The notes: a model not told the origin generated them from the sequence alone. DNA of 64,000 bases from an uncultured candidate division Zixibacteria bacterium (GCA_903908285.1 CAIVRH010000025.1:43034-107033), one strand, 5' to 3'; positions 25,163-35,354 are shown, counted from the stretch's first letter. A program made the numbers and translations.

Positions 25163-27103
25163 TTATTGGGATTGGATGCGTTCGATAGCCATAGCGCCGA
25201 GGCGGGCGATGGTTTCCATAATCACCTGGTTTTCCGGAGTTATTACTTGTTTGGGTTTTTCAAAAAGCAAACCCACCACCCCCACTATATGGTCCGTGGT
25301 CATCATGGGAAGGAAAAGAGCTTTGGCTTCGGGTAAAGTTCCGGTCCTCTGCCCGGCTGACTGTTTGTTGAGCAAAACCCAGGATGCCACCCCCAGAACG
25401 TTGGGATTTATGTTAAAGTTCACGGTCTTGGCCATCACTTTTGTTTCACCGGCCTTCGGAAGGAAAATGGCCATCTCGCAGGGGAAAATCTGCGTGATAT
25501 GCTGGACCAGCGTGGAGAGCGTTTCCTCCACCGTATGAACCGTCACCAGATCCCGGCTTAAGGCATAAAGGGTGGTGCTCCGCGATTCGCTCTGCCGGAG
25601 CATCTCGACTTTACTGCGCAGTTTTAAAGCCAGATTGCTGATCACCAGAACCACCACCACGTAGACCACAAACCAGAGGAAATATTCCAGATCGGAAATG
25701 GCCAGGGTAAAATAGGGAGGAACGAATAGATAATCGAAAATCAGAACTGCCACCAGGGCGGCAAGGATGGATGGTCCCCTTCCCAGGTAAAGAGCACTTA
25801 AGATGAGCGGCAGAAAGAGCAGGAACAGTAAATTCATCTGGCTCAAAGTCCCACGAAGGAAAAAGGCGACCAAGGACATCAGGCAGACCGCCAGAACACT
25901 GAAGGCATAATTAGCCAGCCGGGAATGCAGCAGATGTTTTTTGGGAAGTGGTTTGGCTTCATCTTTGGCATCCATCAGATAGACGTCGATGTTGGGGGTA
26001 TTCAACAGCAATTTTCGGGGAACGGAAGGAAATATGCCAAAGCGGCGGGGTTTCCCGATCACGATCTTGGTGACGTTGTGTTCCAAGGCAAACCGGGTAA
26101 GCTCCTGGCTAACCTCCGATCCTTTCAACCACACCACCTGCGCCCCCAACTTCTTTGCCAGCTCCAGGGCTTTATTCAGCCAGTCTTTTTCCCGGACCGA
26201 ATGCCCCCTGTCTCTTTCGGTCTCCACATGAAAAGCAATACATTCCGCATCGATCTGACTGGCCAACCTGAAAGCGGAGCGAACCAGTTTTTCCGCATAA
26301 GGGCTGGCAAAGATCCCCACCAACACCCGTTCCTTTATGGGCCAGGGTCCGGCTATAGCGTGCGCCTGCATGTACTGGCGCATCTTGTCGTCCACGCTCC
26401 CCGCCACCATTCGGAGAGCCATTTGCCTGAGCGCCAAAAGATTTGCCGGACGGAAAAACTCGTGCACCGCCACTCCGGCGATGTCTTTCACGTAAACTTT
26501 TCCTTCATCCAGCCTTTTGAGCAGCTCCTCCGGCGGCAGATCGATCAGTTTGACCTCGTCCGCGGCCTCGATCACCGTGTCCGGAACCGTCTCGTGTACC
26601 CGGATATTGGTGATCCGGAAAATGATGTCGTTTAAGCTCTCGATGTGCTGTACATTCAGAGTGGTATAGACATCGATGCCGGCGTTGAGTATTTCCTGGA
26701 TGTCCTGATACCGCTTGGCATGGAGCGAACCGGGGGCATTGGTATGCGCAAACTCATCCACTAAAACCAGCTTCGGTTTTCGGGCTATCACTTTTCCCAA
26801 ATCCACCTCTTTTAGCTTGAGACCCATATATTCGATCAAAAAAGGCGGGATCATCTCCAGCCCTTCCAACAGCACGTCAGTCTCCGGCCGCCCGTGAGTC
26901 TCCACGTAACCTGCCACCACGTCCACCCCTTCCAGCTTTCTTTGGCGGGCATCGGTAAGCATGGTATAGGTTTTTCCCACGCCCGGCGCCGATCCTAAAT
27001 AGATGGTCAGTTTCCCTTTGGTTTCCTGCGCTTCGGTTTTGTGCGCCAGCTCCAGCAAAGCCTCGGGGGATGGTCTTTTCAATTCGTCATCAGCCATATT
27101 CAC
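25163..27103 (-). CDS. kdpD: KdpD sensor protein lacking the histidine kinase module
   Basis: The 646-residue protein has the KdpD N-terminal domain with Walker A GSAPGVGKT and Walker B region LVLVDEFAHTN, a universal-stress-protein domain (KERVLVGIFASPYAEKLVRS, about 245-370), four transmembrane helices of the DUF4118 type (about 395-500) and a GAF domain up to the end (..LGAMAIERIQSQ). Full KdpD has about 890 residues; the HisKA and ATPase domains are missing and no kinase or kdpE follows within the window. The stop is clean, with no downstream remnant. It may sense K+, ATP or c-di-AMP without phosphotransfer. Start may be the ATG at 27097. It abuts kdpC directly. Confidence 0.88.
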   Translation of the reverse strand: MNMADDELKRPSPEALLELAHKTEAQETKGKLTIYLGSAPGVGKTYTMLTDARQRKLEGVDVVAGYVETHGRPETDVLLEGLEMIPPFLIEYMGLKLKEVDLGKVIARKPKLVLVDEFAHTNAPGSLHAKRYQDIQEILNAGIDVYTTLNVQHIESLNDIIFRITNIRVHETVPDTVIEAADEVKLIDLPPEELLKRLDEGKVYVKDIAGVAVHEFFRPANLLALRQMALRMVAGSVDDKMRQYMQAHAIAGPWPIKERVLVGIFASPYAEKLVRSAFRLASQIDAECIAFHVETERDRGHSVREKDWLNKALELAKKLGAQVVWLKGSEVSQELTRFALEHNVTKIVIGKPRRFGIFPSVPRKLLLNTPNIDVYLMDAKDEAKPLPKKHLLHSRLANYAFSVLAVCLMSLVAFFLRGTLSQMNLLFLLFLPLILSALYLGRGPSILAALVAVLIFDYLFVPPYFTLAISDLEYFLWFVVYVVVVLVISNLALKLRSKVEMLRQSESRSTTLYALSRDLVTVHTVEETLSTLVQHITQIFPCEMAIFLPKAGETKVMAKTVNFNINPNVLGVASWVLLNKQSAGQRTGTLPEAKALFLPMMTTDHIVGVVGLLFEKPKQVITPENQVIMETIARLGAMAIERIQSQ

Positions 27104-27667
27104 CTATAAGTTATCTAATGCCAGATTTAATTTCAATACGTTTACTCTTTTATTCCCGAGGAAGCCTATTTGGCGGTTTTCGGTATAATTCTGCACCAAC
27201 TGGTAAATTTTTTCCTGGGGAAGTTGACGTTCTTTGGCGATGCGGGGGATCTGGATGATCGCTGATTCCAAACTAATATGTGGATCCAGTCCACTGGCGG
27301 AAGATGTGACCAGGTCGGCAGGAATCGATCCATCCATTCCCGCGGATCGCAGCATAGCAACATTTGTTTTGATTCGGTTAAGCAGGTCCGGATTGGTAGC
27401 ACCCCAATTCGAACCGCCCGAAGCTTTCGGATTGTATGGAAAATCAGCGGTGGCGGAAGGGCGCGACCAGAAATATCCCAGACCCGAAAACGATTGACCG
27501 ATCAAAGCGGAGCCGATACATGTTCCGTCGGACTTATGGATCAGGCTGCCCGCTGCCTGGTGAGGAAAAATAATCCGCGCCAGGACTGTTACCACCACCG
27601 GGTAAAGAATCCCAGTCAACAATGACAGGGTGATCAAGAATAGAACGGCTCTTTTTATCTCTTTCAT
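27104..27667 (-). CDS. kdpC: Potassium-transporting ATPase KdpC subunit
   Basis: The 187-residue protein has one N-terminal membrane helix (RAVLFLITLSLLTGILYPVV) and the KdpC signature GSALIGQSF, YFWSRPSA and ASGGSNWG. A later TSSASGLDPHIS segment is also typical. KdpC stabilises the KdpA-KdpB contact in the high-affinity K+ pump. The gene sits between kdpB (13 bp gap) and kdpD (no gap). Confidence 0.95.
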   Translation of the reverse strand: MKEIKRAVLFLITLSLLTGILYPVVVTVLARIIFPHQAAGSLIHKSDGTCIGSALIGQSFSGLGYFWSRPSATADFPYNPKASGGSNWGATNPDLLNRIKTNVAMLRSAGMDGSIPADLVTSSASGLDPHISLESAIIQIPRIAKERQLPQEKIYQLVQNYTENRQIGFLGNKRVNVLKLNLALDNL

Positions 27668-27680
27668 TAAAGATTCTCTC

Positions 27681-29768
27681 TTATATCAGAGCATTTATCA
27701 AAACATCCAATAATTTGATCCCGATAAAGGGAGCCAGGATACCGCCTGCTCCGTAAACCAACAGATTATGAATTAAAAGTTTTTCTGCGGGCATGGGCCG
27801 GTAGCGGGTTCCTTTCAAAGCCAGCGGCACCAGCATCGGTATAATGATGGCATTGAAGATAACCGCCGAAAGGATAGCACTGTGGGGATTGGAAAGGTGC
27901 ATTATATTTAGAACCAAAAGCTGCGGATAGATGGTGCAAAGCGCAGCCGGAATAATGGCAAAGTACTTGGCCACATCGTTGGCGATGCTGAAGGTGGTCA
28001 GGTTTCCCCGGGTCATCAGGATCTGTTTACCGATCTCGACGATGTCCAAAAGTTTGGTCGGGTTGCTGTCCAAGTCGATGATATTAGCCGCTTCCCGGGC
28101 CGCCTGGGTGCCGGTATTCATAGCCACCGCCACATCCGCCTGGGCCAATGCCGGCGCGTCGTTGGTGCCGTCGCCGGTCATCGCCACCATATAACCCTGC
28201 TCCTGGTGTTCCCGGATGAGCTTCAGCTTATCCTCCGGCTTTGCCTGCGCCAAAAAATCGTCAACGTTGGCTTCGGCAGCAATGGCAGCTGCGGTGAGGG
28301 GATTGTCTCCGGTGATCATAATCGTCTTTATGCCAATGTTGTGCAGCTCGGTGAAACGCTCCCGGATGCCGTCTTTTACCATATCCTTAAGGTGAACCAC
28401 GCCCAGGACGCCCTGGTCGTCAGCCACAGCCAGCGGTGTGCCTCCTGCTCGCGAAATGGCGTCAACCGGTTCCTGAAGCTGAGCGGGAAAACTGCCTCCA
28501 TTCGCTTCGACGTAAGCCCGTATTGCATCGACCGCACCTTTACGGATGGAAAGCGAAAGGGAACCTTCCGGATCATGGATGTCTATACCGCTCATCCGCG
28601 TCTGGACGGAAAAAGGTATGAACCGGGCCTGGCTGGGGGTGAGAGACTGAGCCCGCAGCTCGAATCTCTCCTTTGCCAGTACCACGATAGAACGTCCTTC
28701 CGGGGTTTCGTCGGCGAGCGAAGCCAGCTGGGCAGCTTCGGCCAGATGTTGGGTGGTGATCATCGGAGCGGGGATGAACTCCGTGGCGATCCGGTTGCCG
28801 AAGGTGATGGTTCCGGTTTTATCCAAAAGCAAAACATTGACATCCCCTGCCGCTTCTATCGCCCTTCCCGACAGGGCGATGACATTCTTTTGAAACAGCC
28901 GGTCCATGCCGGCAATGCCGATGGCAGGCAGAAGCGCCGCTATGGTGGTAGGAGCCAGACAGACAAACAAAGCTACCAAGACGGTAAGCGGCACAGGGTA
29001 ACCCTGGCCCATCGCTTTGGCGCTGTAGACGGAGAGAGGATTCAAGTTGAGCACCACCAGAAAGAAGACAACGGTCAAGGCAATCAGAAGTACCTCCAGG
29101 GCGATCTCATTCGGGGTTTTGCGGCGCTTGGCCCCTTCCACCAGGTTGATCATCCGATCCAGAAAGGTTTCACCCGGATTGGCGGTGATGCGAACCACGA
29201 TCCGGTTGGCAATGACTTTGGTTCCCCCGGTCACCGCACTGCGGTCCCCTCCCGATTCCCGGACCACCGGGGCAGACTCACCGGTAACCGCGGCCTCGTT
29301 GACCAAAGCTGCGCCGAGGATCACTTCACCATCGCTGGCGATCAGATCGTTGGCTTCGATCAAGATTATGTCACCTTTACGGAGACCGGTGGAGGGAACC
29401 AGCTCATACTCCCCATCCAGTTCGGGTTTTTTCAACTTTTTAGCCACGATCTCCTTTTGGGTTTTTTTCATCGATTCGGCCCGCGCCTTGCCCCGCCCCT
29501 CGGCTAAAGATTCCGCAAAAGTGGCAAAGATGACGGTGAGCCAAAGCCAAACCGAAACCGTTCCGGTGAACCAGGCCGGTTCCCCTTTTTGTGTAATCAA
29601 ATTAACCAGGAAATTTATGGTGGTGATAACACTTCCCGCTTCGACCGCCAGCATCACCGGATTCCGCCACAAATCACGCGGGTCCAGTTTCTTAATGGAG
29701 TCGGCCAAAGCCGTCTTTAGCAGCTTCGGATCATATATATTTTTGCTTTTTTCCCTGGGTGTAGCCAT
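27681..29768 (-). CDS. kdpB: Potassium-transporting P-type ATPase KdpB subunit
   Basis: The start is placed at ATG 29768, eight bases after GGAGGT; an alternative TTG at 29774 is too close to it. The 695-residue product has P-type ATPase landmarks: VTGESAP in the actuator domain, the phosphorylated aspartate in LLDKTGTIT, and [12 protein letters not shown] in the hinge. It energises K+ uptake by KdpA. The gene begins 2 bp after the kdpA stop. Confidence 0.97.
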   Translation of the reverse strand: MATPREKSKNIYDPKLLKTALADSIKKLDPRDLWRNPVMLAVEAGSVITTINFLVNLITQKGEPAWFTGTVSVWLWLTVIFATFAESLAEGRGKARAESMKKTQKEIVAKKLKKPELDGEYELVPSTGLRKGDIILIEANDLIASDGEVILGAALVNEAAVTGESAPVVRESGGDRSAVTGGTKVIANRIVVRITANPGETFLDRMINLVEGAKRRKTPNEIALEVLLIALTVVFFLVVLNLNPLSVYSAKAMGQGYPVPLTVLVALFVCLAPTTIAALLPAIGIAGMDRLFQKNVIALSGRAIEAAGDVNVLLLDKTGTITFGNRIATEFIPAPMITTQHLAEAAQLASLADETPEGRSIVVLAKERFELRAQSLTPSQARFIPFSVQTRMSGIDIHDPEGSLSLSIRKGAVDAIRAYVEANGGSFPAQLQEPVDAISRAGGTPLAVADDQGVLGVVHLKDMVKDGIRERFTELHNIGIKTIMITGDNPLTAAAIAAEANVDDFLAQAKPEDKLKLIREHQEQGYMVAMTGDGTNDAPALAQADVAVAMNTGTQAAREAANIIDLDSNPTKLLDIVEIGKQILMTRGNLTTFSIANDVAKYFAIIPAALCTIYPQLLVLNIMHLSNPHSAILSAVIFNAIIIPMLVPLALKGTRYRPMPAEKLLIHNLLVYGAGGILAPFIGIKLLDVLINALI

Positions 29769-29770
29769 GC

Positions 29771-31567
29771 TCAAATACCTCCCTGCATGATCAGATGTTC
29801 CACCAAGGGTCCCAATGCCAGTGCGGGGAAGAAGGTCAAAGCCCCGACTATCAGGATTACCACCAGAAGCCAGAGGATAAAGGGGATCTGGTCGGTGGGG
29901 AGAGTGCCCACGCTGGGCGGAACGTATTTCTTTTTCACTAAGGAGCCGGACATAGCTAATATGGCAATAGCCGGCACAAACCGTCCGATCAGCATGGCCA
30001 GTGCGGTCATCAGATTATAGAAGACGGTATTGGCATTCAAACCGGCAAATGCGCTTCCGTTATTGTTGGCTGCTGAGGCGAAGGCATAGAGAACCTGGCT
30101 TAAACCATGGGGACCGGGGTTGGCGATGGAGCTTATTCCGGCGCGGGTTATCAGGGCAATGGCTACAAAGAGGAGGACTATCACCCCAGCAGTAAGAACG
30201 GTAATAACCGACATCCACATTTCGGTCACCTCGATCTTTTTCCCCAAATACTCCGGGGTCCGTCCGATCATCAGACCGGCGATGAAGACTGCAATCACCA
30301 CAAATGCCAGCATGGTGTAAAGACCTGATCCTACCCCGCCAAAGACCACCTCCCCCAATAGTATGAGCACCATGGGTATCATTCCCCCCAGCGGAGTCAA
30401 TGAGTCGTGCATGGTATTCACGGCTCCGCACGAGGTTGCCGTGGTTGAAGTGGAGAATAGAACCGACCCTCCCAATCCAAAGCGCACCTCTTTACCTTCC
30501 ATATTGAAACCGGAGACCCCCATCTTTGATAATAGGGGATTACCATGGTATTCCGCCCAGTATTGCATTCCTATAGCAAGTAGCAAAAGGAACAACATGG
30601 CGGCATAAAGAGCCCATCCCTGCCGAGGACTGCCCACCATGCGTCCGAAGGCATAAGTTAGGGATGCCGGGATCGAAAGGATTAAAAGGATTTCGAAGAA
30701 ATTTGAAAACGGGGTGGGGTTCTCGAAAGGGTGGGCTGAGTTGGCATTGAAAAAACCGCCGCCGTTGGTTCCGAATTCCTTGATCGCTTCCTGAGAGGCC
30801 ACCGGACCCATCGGCAGTGTTTGCTCTTTCACCGGTATCTTCTCGATTACCCGATTCCCATTTACGTCTTTGATTGGATTATTATCGGAATCAAGTTTTG
30901 GTTTCTCATAGCTGGTGGATTGCAAGAGCGATACATTTTTATATCCGCTGAAGTTTTGAATAACCCCCTGTGAAACCAATACCACGGCTGCAATCATCGC
31001 TATCGGAAGCAGGACATAGAGGACGGTGCGGGTAAGGTCCAACCAGAAGTTGCCGATGGTTTCCGAGGTCCGACGGACAAGCCCGCGGATAAAGGCAATG
31101 ACGATGGCCATCCCGGTGGCGGCGGAGAGAAAATTCTGCACCGCCAGACCCATCACCTGGGTAAGATAAGCGGCGGCGGATTCCCCGCTGTAAGCCTGCC
31201 AATTGGTGTTGGTGATAAAGCTGACCGCGGTATTGAGAGCCAGGTGCCAGGAGAATCCGGAAAACTTCTGGGGATTGAGGGGAAAATTCCCCTGTAAAAG
31301 AAGAAGAATAAAAAGCAGGATCATGCCCAAGCCGTTAAAGACCAACAGAGCCTGAGCATACTGCTTCCAGTCCATTTCAGCATCCTTGTCAACGCCGGCA
31401 AGACGATAAATCAAATTCTCCAGGGGAATGAGAAGCGGGCTTAAGACAGTGCGCTCCCCCTGATAGACTTTTGCCATGTAACTGCCCAGAAATTTAGCCA
31501 GAATGGTAAGCAGTATAAACAGGACTGCGATCTGCAAAATGTCGAATAACCAGGGTGTGTTTGTCAT
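29771..31567 (-). CDS. kdpA: Potassium-transporting ATPase KdpA subunit
   Basis: The 598-residue membrane protein is the K+ channel-like subunit, with about ten transmembrane helices. Pore-loop motifs in each of the four repeats are visible: [54 protein letters not shown] and [13 protein letters not shown]. It is somewhat longer than E. coli KdpA (557), due to a loop near residues 205-245 ([13 protein letters not shown] region). It is the first gene of kdpABC-kdpD. No kdpF is found upstream. A long leader with a c-di-AMP riboswitch lies before it. Confidence 0.96.
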   Translation of the reverse strand: MTNTPWLFDILQIAVLFILLTILAKFLGSYMAKVYQGERTVLSPLLIPLENLIYRLAGVDKDAEMDWKQYAQALLVFNGLGMILLFILLLLQGNFPLNPQKFSGFSWHLALNTAVSFITNTNWQAYSGESAAAYLTQVMGLAVQNFLSAATGMAIVIAFIRGLVRRTSETIGNFWLDLTRTVLYVLLPIAMIAAVVLVSQGVIQNFSGYKNVSLLQSTSYEKPKLDSDNNPIKDVNGNRVIEKIPVKEQTLPMGPVASQEAIKEFGTNGGGFFNANSAHPFENPTPFSNFFEILLILSIPASLTYAFGRMVGSPRQGWALYAAMLFLLLLAIGMQYWAEYHGNPLLSKMGVSGFNMEGKEVRFGLGGSVLFSTSTTATSCGAVNTMHDSLTPLGGMIPMVLILLGEVVFGGVGSGLYTMLAFVVIAVFIAGLMIGRTPEYLGKKIEVTEMWMSVITVLTAGVIVLLFVAIALITRAGISSIANPGPHGLSQVLYAFASAANNNGSAFAGLNANTVFYNLMTALAMLIGRFVPAIAILAMSGSLVKKKYVPPSVGTLPTDQIPFILWLLVVILIVGALTFFPALALGPLVEHLIMQGGI

Positions 31568-31927
31568 ATTTGTCTTTTAGATAAAAAAGCTATCGAAATT
31601 GCTACAAGCTTTACCTTGTGGAAAACAGTGTACTAAAGCTCCAATGAGTATTTGGCTCTTCTCTTTTGCCCACGATCTAAAGGGCGTGATGAAAAAGTTA
31701 TATCTGGGGGCGGGATAAATTCCCGCCACTATGGGTTACACTGACTTATCAACCATAGGGTGGGGTTCATCCTGCCCTTTAGTCCTGCTTCGCACTGAGT
31801 GCGCTCAGCCCGTAGGGAGACCTCAGGGTCGAAGGAAAGGGATTCACCCTGAAGGGCATTCAGCCCCGCCAACTGGGTTTTTCAACAGTCTCTGAAGGTT
31901 GTGGCAATAGATCACATTTTATCCAAC
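31568..31927 (-). promoter_or_regulatory. Long kdpA leader downstream of the riboswitch terminator
   Basis: About 360 bases between the terminator and kdpA. It contains a CCCGCC/GGCGGG hairpin with a nearby TATGGGTTACACTG unit (about 31710-31745) and a repeat unit with CCTGCGGG-like and GATTCACCCTGAAGGGCATT parts (31770-31870). No open frame with a good ribosome site is found, and no KdpF. Confidence 0.5.
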
Positions 31928-31955
31928 AAAAAAGACCAGGGGAGATCCCATGGTC
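31928..31955 (-). terminator. Intrinsic terminator of the c-di-AMP riboswitch
   Basis: On the minus strand GACCA-t-GGGA-tc-TCCC-c-TGGTC forms a hairpin (31934-31955) followed directly by a run of six T (31928-31933). It stands just 3' of the aptamer, which fits an expression platform that stops transcription before kdpA when c-di-AMP is bound. Confidence 0.85.
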
Positions 31956-31969
31956 AAAAAGAAAAATCT

Positions 31970-32118
31970 ATGGTTCCTCTCCTTACGCCTACGAAGTTAG
32001 CTGACGGGCTCGGATTAAGAGCTAACCCTACACCCCACTTGCTATGGGGGGATTCGCCCCAAAAGTACATTGGGTCCTCCGCTCCCCTGCCTGAAGGCGG
32101 GAGATTAGGCGATACCTA
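31970..32118 (-). promoter_or_regulatory. c-di-AMP riboswitch (ydaO-yuaA type) of the kdp operon
   Basis: Reading the minus strand from 32118, the segments follow the ydaO consensus in order: ATCGCCTAATCT, GGGGAGCGGAGGACCCAATG, TTTTGGGGCGAATCC, AGGGTTAGCTCT, AATCCGAGCCCGTCAGCTAA, CTTCGTAGGCG and AGGAGAGGA. In the known family GAGCGGGGGACCCA..GGGGUGAAUCC and CCGUCAGCUAACCUCGUAAGCG are the hallmarks. Ligand binding turns such switches off, usually ahead of K+ transporters and cell-wall genes. Here it lies between a consensus promoter and a terminator and points to kdpA. The match was made by eye. Confidence 0.9.
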
Positions 32119-32132
32119 AAATGTTAGGCGCA

Positions 32133-32161
32133 AAAATATTAGTGGTACCCTCTTCTGTCAA
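32133..32161 (-). promoter_or_regulatory. Promoter of the riboswitch-kdp transcript
   Basis: On the minus strand TTGACA (32156-32161), exactly 17 bases, then TATTTT (32133-32138). The start would fall near 32126, a few bases before the aptamer. Near-perfect sigma-70 type element. Confidence 0.8.
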
Positions 32162-32239
32162 GTGTTTTTTTAAGAAATTTGCGGTGAGATTTTTAGTTTA
32201 TGATTGGGCGAGAATCAATGGTTTTATATCGATTTACTG

Positions 32240-33184
32240 CTAATCGGATATCTTAACCTGCTTTAAGACCTTTTCCACACATGAATACGGATCATCCTCA
32301 CCTCGAAAAACCTTTTCTGCAATTTGGTTCACATCGAATGAATTCAAAATCTTTTCTTCGACCAGCTCCCTCACTTTAAGCTCCAAAATTTTCTTTATGT
32401 CTCCTTTGATTTGGTTCTTTCGATGTTCCTGGAAGGCGCTGTGGCTGGTTATGAATTCCCGGTGCTCTGAGATTTTGGTAAGCAAGAGGTCGATCCCTTT
32501 GTTGTTCACTGCCTCGGTGGCAACCACCGGATATTCCCATTCCCCCTTCTTTCGGCGGATGTCCAAGATCATGTCCAGCTCGTTGACGATCCGGTTGGAA
32601 CCCTCCCGGTCGGATTTGTTGACCACAAAAATATCGGCAATCTCCATCAATCCCGCCTTCATCGCCTGGATGGAATCGCCCGATTCGGGCACCAGGATCA
32701 CCACGGTGGTGTCACAGGCATTGACCACGTCCAGTTCCACCTGCCCCACTCCCACGGTTTCGATCAGAATATAATCCTTGCCAAAAGCATCCATCACTAA
32801 AGAGACCTCTTTAGTGGTGGTAGCCAGTCCCCCGTATGATCCCCGGGTGGCCATGCTGCGGATGAAAACATTTTCCAGATTGGTCAAGTCCTGCATGCGG
32901 ATGCGGTCTCCCAGAAGGGCGCCGCCGGTAAAAGGGCTGGTGGGATCGACTGCAATTATCCCCACCTTTTTATTTTCTTTTACCAAAAAAGAGGTGAGCT
33001 TGTCCACCACCGTGCTTTTTCCCGCCCCCGGAGGTCCGGTGAATCCCATCCGGTATGCCTTGCCCGCTTTGGGATAAAGCTGAGCCAGCACCCGGCGGTA
33101 ATCGGGAGATTGGTTCTCCACATAAGAGATGATCTTGGATAATGCGATCCGGTCGCCTTGGTAGAATCTATCCAGCAGGGTCAT
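32240..33184 (-). CDS. meaB: Methylmalonyl-CoA mutase-associated GTPase MeaB
   Basis: The start is taken at ATG 33184 (MTLLDRFYQGDRIALSKIIS), which aligns with the usual MeaB beginning; a TTG seven codons upstream is also open. The 314-residue G3E-type GTPase has Walker A GPPGAGKST, AVDPTSPFTGGALLGDRIRM, ETVGVGQVE and NKSD. It loads and protects the B12 cofactor of methylmalonyl-CoA mutase, whose two chains are encoded at 21.8-24.8 kb. It lies just upstream (in sequence order, convergent with nothing) of the kdp riboswitch region and is transcribed on the minus strand like most genes here. Confidence 0.93.
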   Translation of the reverse strand: MTLLDRFYQGDRIALSKIISYVENQSPDYRRVLAQLYPKAGKAYRMGFTGPPGAGKSTVVDKLTSFLVKENKKVGIIAVDPTSPFTGGALLGDRIRMQDLTNLENVFIRSMATRGSYGGLATTTKEVSLVMDAFGKDYILIETVGVGQVELDVVNACDTTVVILVPESGDSIQAMKAGLMEIADIFVVNKSDREGSNRIVNELDMILDIRRKKGEWEYPVVATEAVNNKGIDLLLTKISEHREFITSHSAFQEHRKNQIKGDIKKILELKVRELVEEKILNSFDVNQIAEKVFRGEDDPYSCVEKVLKQVKISD

Positions 33185-33205
33185 TTTATTTAAAGCTATC
33201 CTCAA

Positions 33206-33416
33206 AGGTCAGGGAAATCGTTTGTCGGTAGCGAAGCTCGAATCGCCCAGACAAGCGGGCGTCTGCCCGATGCTCGAAATTCGGTTATCGATTCCTGAAG
33301 AAATCTTAATAACCTGATTTCTCTCACCATACTAAAAATATCGAAAATCGATTAACGAGAAACGGTCTTCGATGCGAGCTTCGCTACCGTTAAACTCATT
33401 TTAAACCGAGTGTTAC
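33206..33416. repeat. Inverted repeats between recJ and meaB
   Basis: GGTAGCGAAGCTCGAA (about 33226-33241) pairs with TTCGATGCGAGCTTCGCTACC (about 33367-33388), making a long-range inverted repeat of about 18 bp with a bulge around a middle section that includes GCCCAGACAAGCGGGCGTCTG. No gene is seen here. Confidence 0.5.
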
Positions 33417-35153
33417 CTAAATCAACTTTTCCGATATTTTCAAATCCTTGATCCGGAGTTGAATCTTGTAGGTGTCGTTCCAAAAATTGGTCTCCACCAC
33501 ATACGCTAAATCCACCCGGATACCGCTCATGGTAAGGGGTTTTATCATATCCCCCATTCCGAAACCGATGCAATCGAACACCGGGCTGTTTTTCCCGGCC
33601 TTGGTTCCGCCGGATTTCACTCTTAAACGCAGGTGGTTGTTCCCCACCACATAGGGCTCACCCCATAGATGGAGGTTCCGGGTCAGGAAGATGGGGCGCA
33701 TGTTCTGGGGACCAAAAGGAGCCAAAAGCTCCAGAATCCGGACCAGCTCCGGATTGATCTGATCCAGCTCCAGCTCCGAATCGATCAACAGCCGGGGAAT
33801 CATATCCTCCGGGGTCAGTTTTCCGTTGGTTACTTTTATAAATTTATCCCGGAAAGGATGGATCATGTCGGGCGAGATGGAGAGCCCCGCAGCATATTTG
33901 TGTCCGCCATATTTAAGCAAGAATTCTTCGCATTCCTTTAAAGCGTCGTAGAGATGGAATCCGGGGATGCTCCGGGCGGAACCCTTTCCTTCCTCCCCGT
34001 CGATGGAGATCATGATGGTGGGACGGTGGAATCTTTCCACCAGCCGGGAGGCGACGATTCCGATCACCCCCTGATGCCAGCCGGAGGAGGCCAATACTAT
34101 AGCCTTGTCGCTGGCCAAATCCACGTTCTGTTCGATCAGCTCCAGCGCTTCTTCCAGGGTGGTCTCGTCAATATGTTTTCTGCGCCGGTTTTCCTCATCC
34201 AAAGCCCGGGCCATCTCTGCGGCTTTGTGTTCATCCCGGGTGGTGAGCAGTTTGATGGCCAGCTCCGCATCTCCCAGCCTGCCCACGGCATTGATCCGGG
34301 GGGCTAAGATGAAGACCACCTGTCCGGTTCCGATTTTCTGACCCAATATCCCGGAGACGAAGATCAAGGACTTAAGCCCGGGTTTGGTGGTTCGGGAGAT
34401 CTGATCCATTCCCAATTTGGTAAGAATTCGGTTTTCCTCCACCAGGGGGACGATGTCTGCAGCGGTTCCCAGGGCCACCAGATCCAAATGATCCTCCAGC
34501 TCGCTTTCATCCTGTCCCAGTCTTCTCAAGATGGCTTGGGCGAATTTAAACGCCACCCCCACTCCGGAAAGCTCACCGCCGGGATATTCATAACCGGAGG
34601 CTTTGGGATTGATGATGGCGGAGGCTTTGGGAAGGGTGGGTTGGGGCTCGTGATGATCGGTGATGATGGTATCTACGCCCTGAGTTTTGGCATAAGCCAC
34701 TTCCTCAATGGCGGTGATCCCGCAATCGACCGAAACGATCAGCTTAACTCCCCGCCTTAGCGCTTCGGCGATCCCCTCCTCCGAAAGACCGTAACCTTCG
34801 ATCAGCCGGTTGGGCAGATAATAGGTCACCTCTGCCCCCAGTTTGTTCAGTACCAGGAATAAAAGGGATGTGGCAGTTATTCCGTCGACGTCGTAATCCC
34901 CAAAAATCATGATTTTCTCTTTTTCCCGCAAGGCGTGAATGATCCGTTCCACCCCTTTCTCCATACCGGCAAGAATAAAAGGATCGAGCATATTGCCCAG
35001 GGAGGGGTTCAAGAACCCTTCGGCTTTAGTTTTGGTATCATGCCCTCGAGCGACCAATATCTTGGCCACCACCGGAGGCAAATTAAGCTCGGAGGCCAAC
35101 CGATGGACCACCTGCAGGTCCGGCTCCGGCAACAATTCCCATTTCAGTTTCAT
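33417..35153 (-). CDS. recJ: Single-stranded-DNA-specific exonuclease RecJ
   Basis: The start is set at ATG 35153 (MKLKWELLPEPD); a TTG six codons upstream is the only alternative. The 578-residue product has the DHH phosphoesterase motifs: FGDYDVDGITATSLL (motif I), SVDCG, ITDHHEPQ (motif III) and DLVALGTAAD, then the DHHA1 motif YGGHKYAAGLS and a C-terminal OB fold. RecJ degrades single-stranded DNA 5' to 3' in mismatch repair and recombination. Length is normal for bacterial RecJ. Confidence 0.96.
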   Translation of the reverse strand: MKLKWELLPEPDLQVVHRLASELNLPPVVAKILVARGHDTKTKAEGFLNPSLGNMLDPFILAGMEKGVERIIHALREKEKIMIFGDYDVDGITATSLLFLVLNKLGAEVTYYLPNRLIEGYGLSEEGIAEALRRGVKLIVSVDCGITAIEEVAYAKTQGVDTIITDHHEPQPTLPKASAIINPKASGYEYPGGELSGVGVAFKFAQAILRRLGQDESELEDHLDLVALGTAADIVPLVEENRILTKLGMDQISRTTKPGLKSLIFVSGILGQKIGTGQVVFILAPRINAVGRLGDAELAIKLLTTRDEHKAAEMARALDEENRRRKHIDETTLEEALELIEQNVDLASDKAIVLASSGWHQGVIGIVASRLVERFHRPTIMISIDGEEGKGSARSIPGFHLYDALKECEEFLLKYGGHKYAAGLSISPDMIHPFRDKFIKVTNGKLTPEDMIPRLLIDSELELDQINPELVRILELLAPFGPQNMRPIFLTRNLHLWGEPYVVGNNHLRLRVKSGGTKAGKNSPVFDCIGFGMGDMIKPLTMSGIRVDLAYVVETNFWNDTYKIQLRIKDLKISEKLI

Positions 35154-35354
35154 ATGCTTTATTAGTTCCAACCGGCTTTAGTCCGGTGGCGCTTGCGCCA
35201 CTTTAGTTGTGCATGAAAAGTAAACCCAACTGATCTTTGTCGGATGAAGCTTATCCTGGTAAAGTGATTATGAACTGCTCGATATCTCAGGTGCCTGTAT
35301 GGCTGATTTTCCTCTCCTTTAAAAAACGCAAAAAGAAAAAACCTTAAGGAACGC

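Noticed and set aside
28206..29507. 433-codon open frame opposite kdpB
   Set aside because: Antisense shadow of a clearly identified P-type ATPase gene; no motifs, and no ribosome site.
31568..31700. kdpF upstream of kdpA
   Set aside because: No short hydrophobic frame with a ribosome site was found between the riboswitch and kdpA.
31901..32119. Short open frame on the plus strand upstream of kdp
   Set aside because: It lies over the minus-strand riboswitch and terminator, whose structure explains the sequence.
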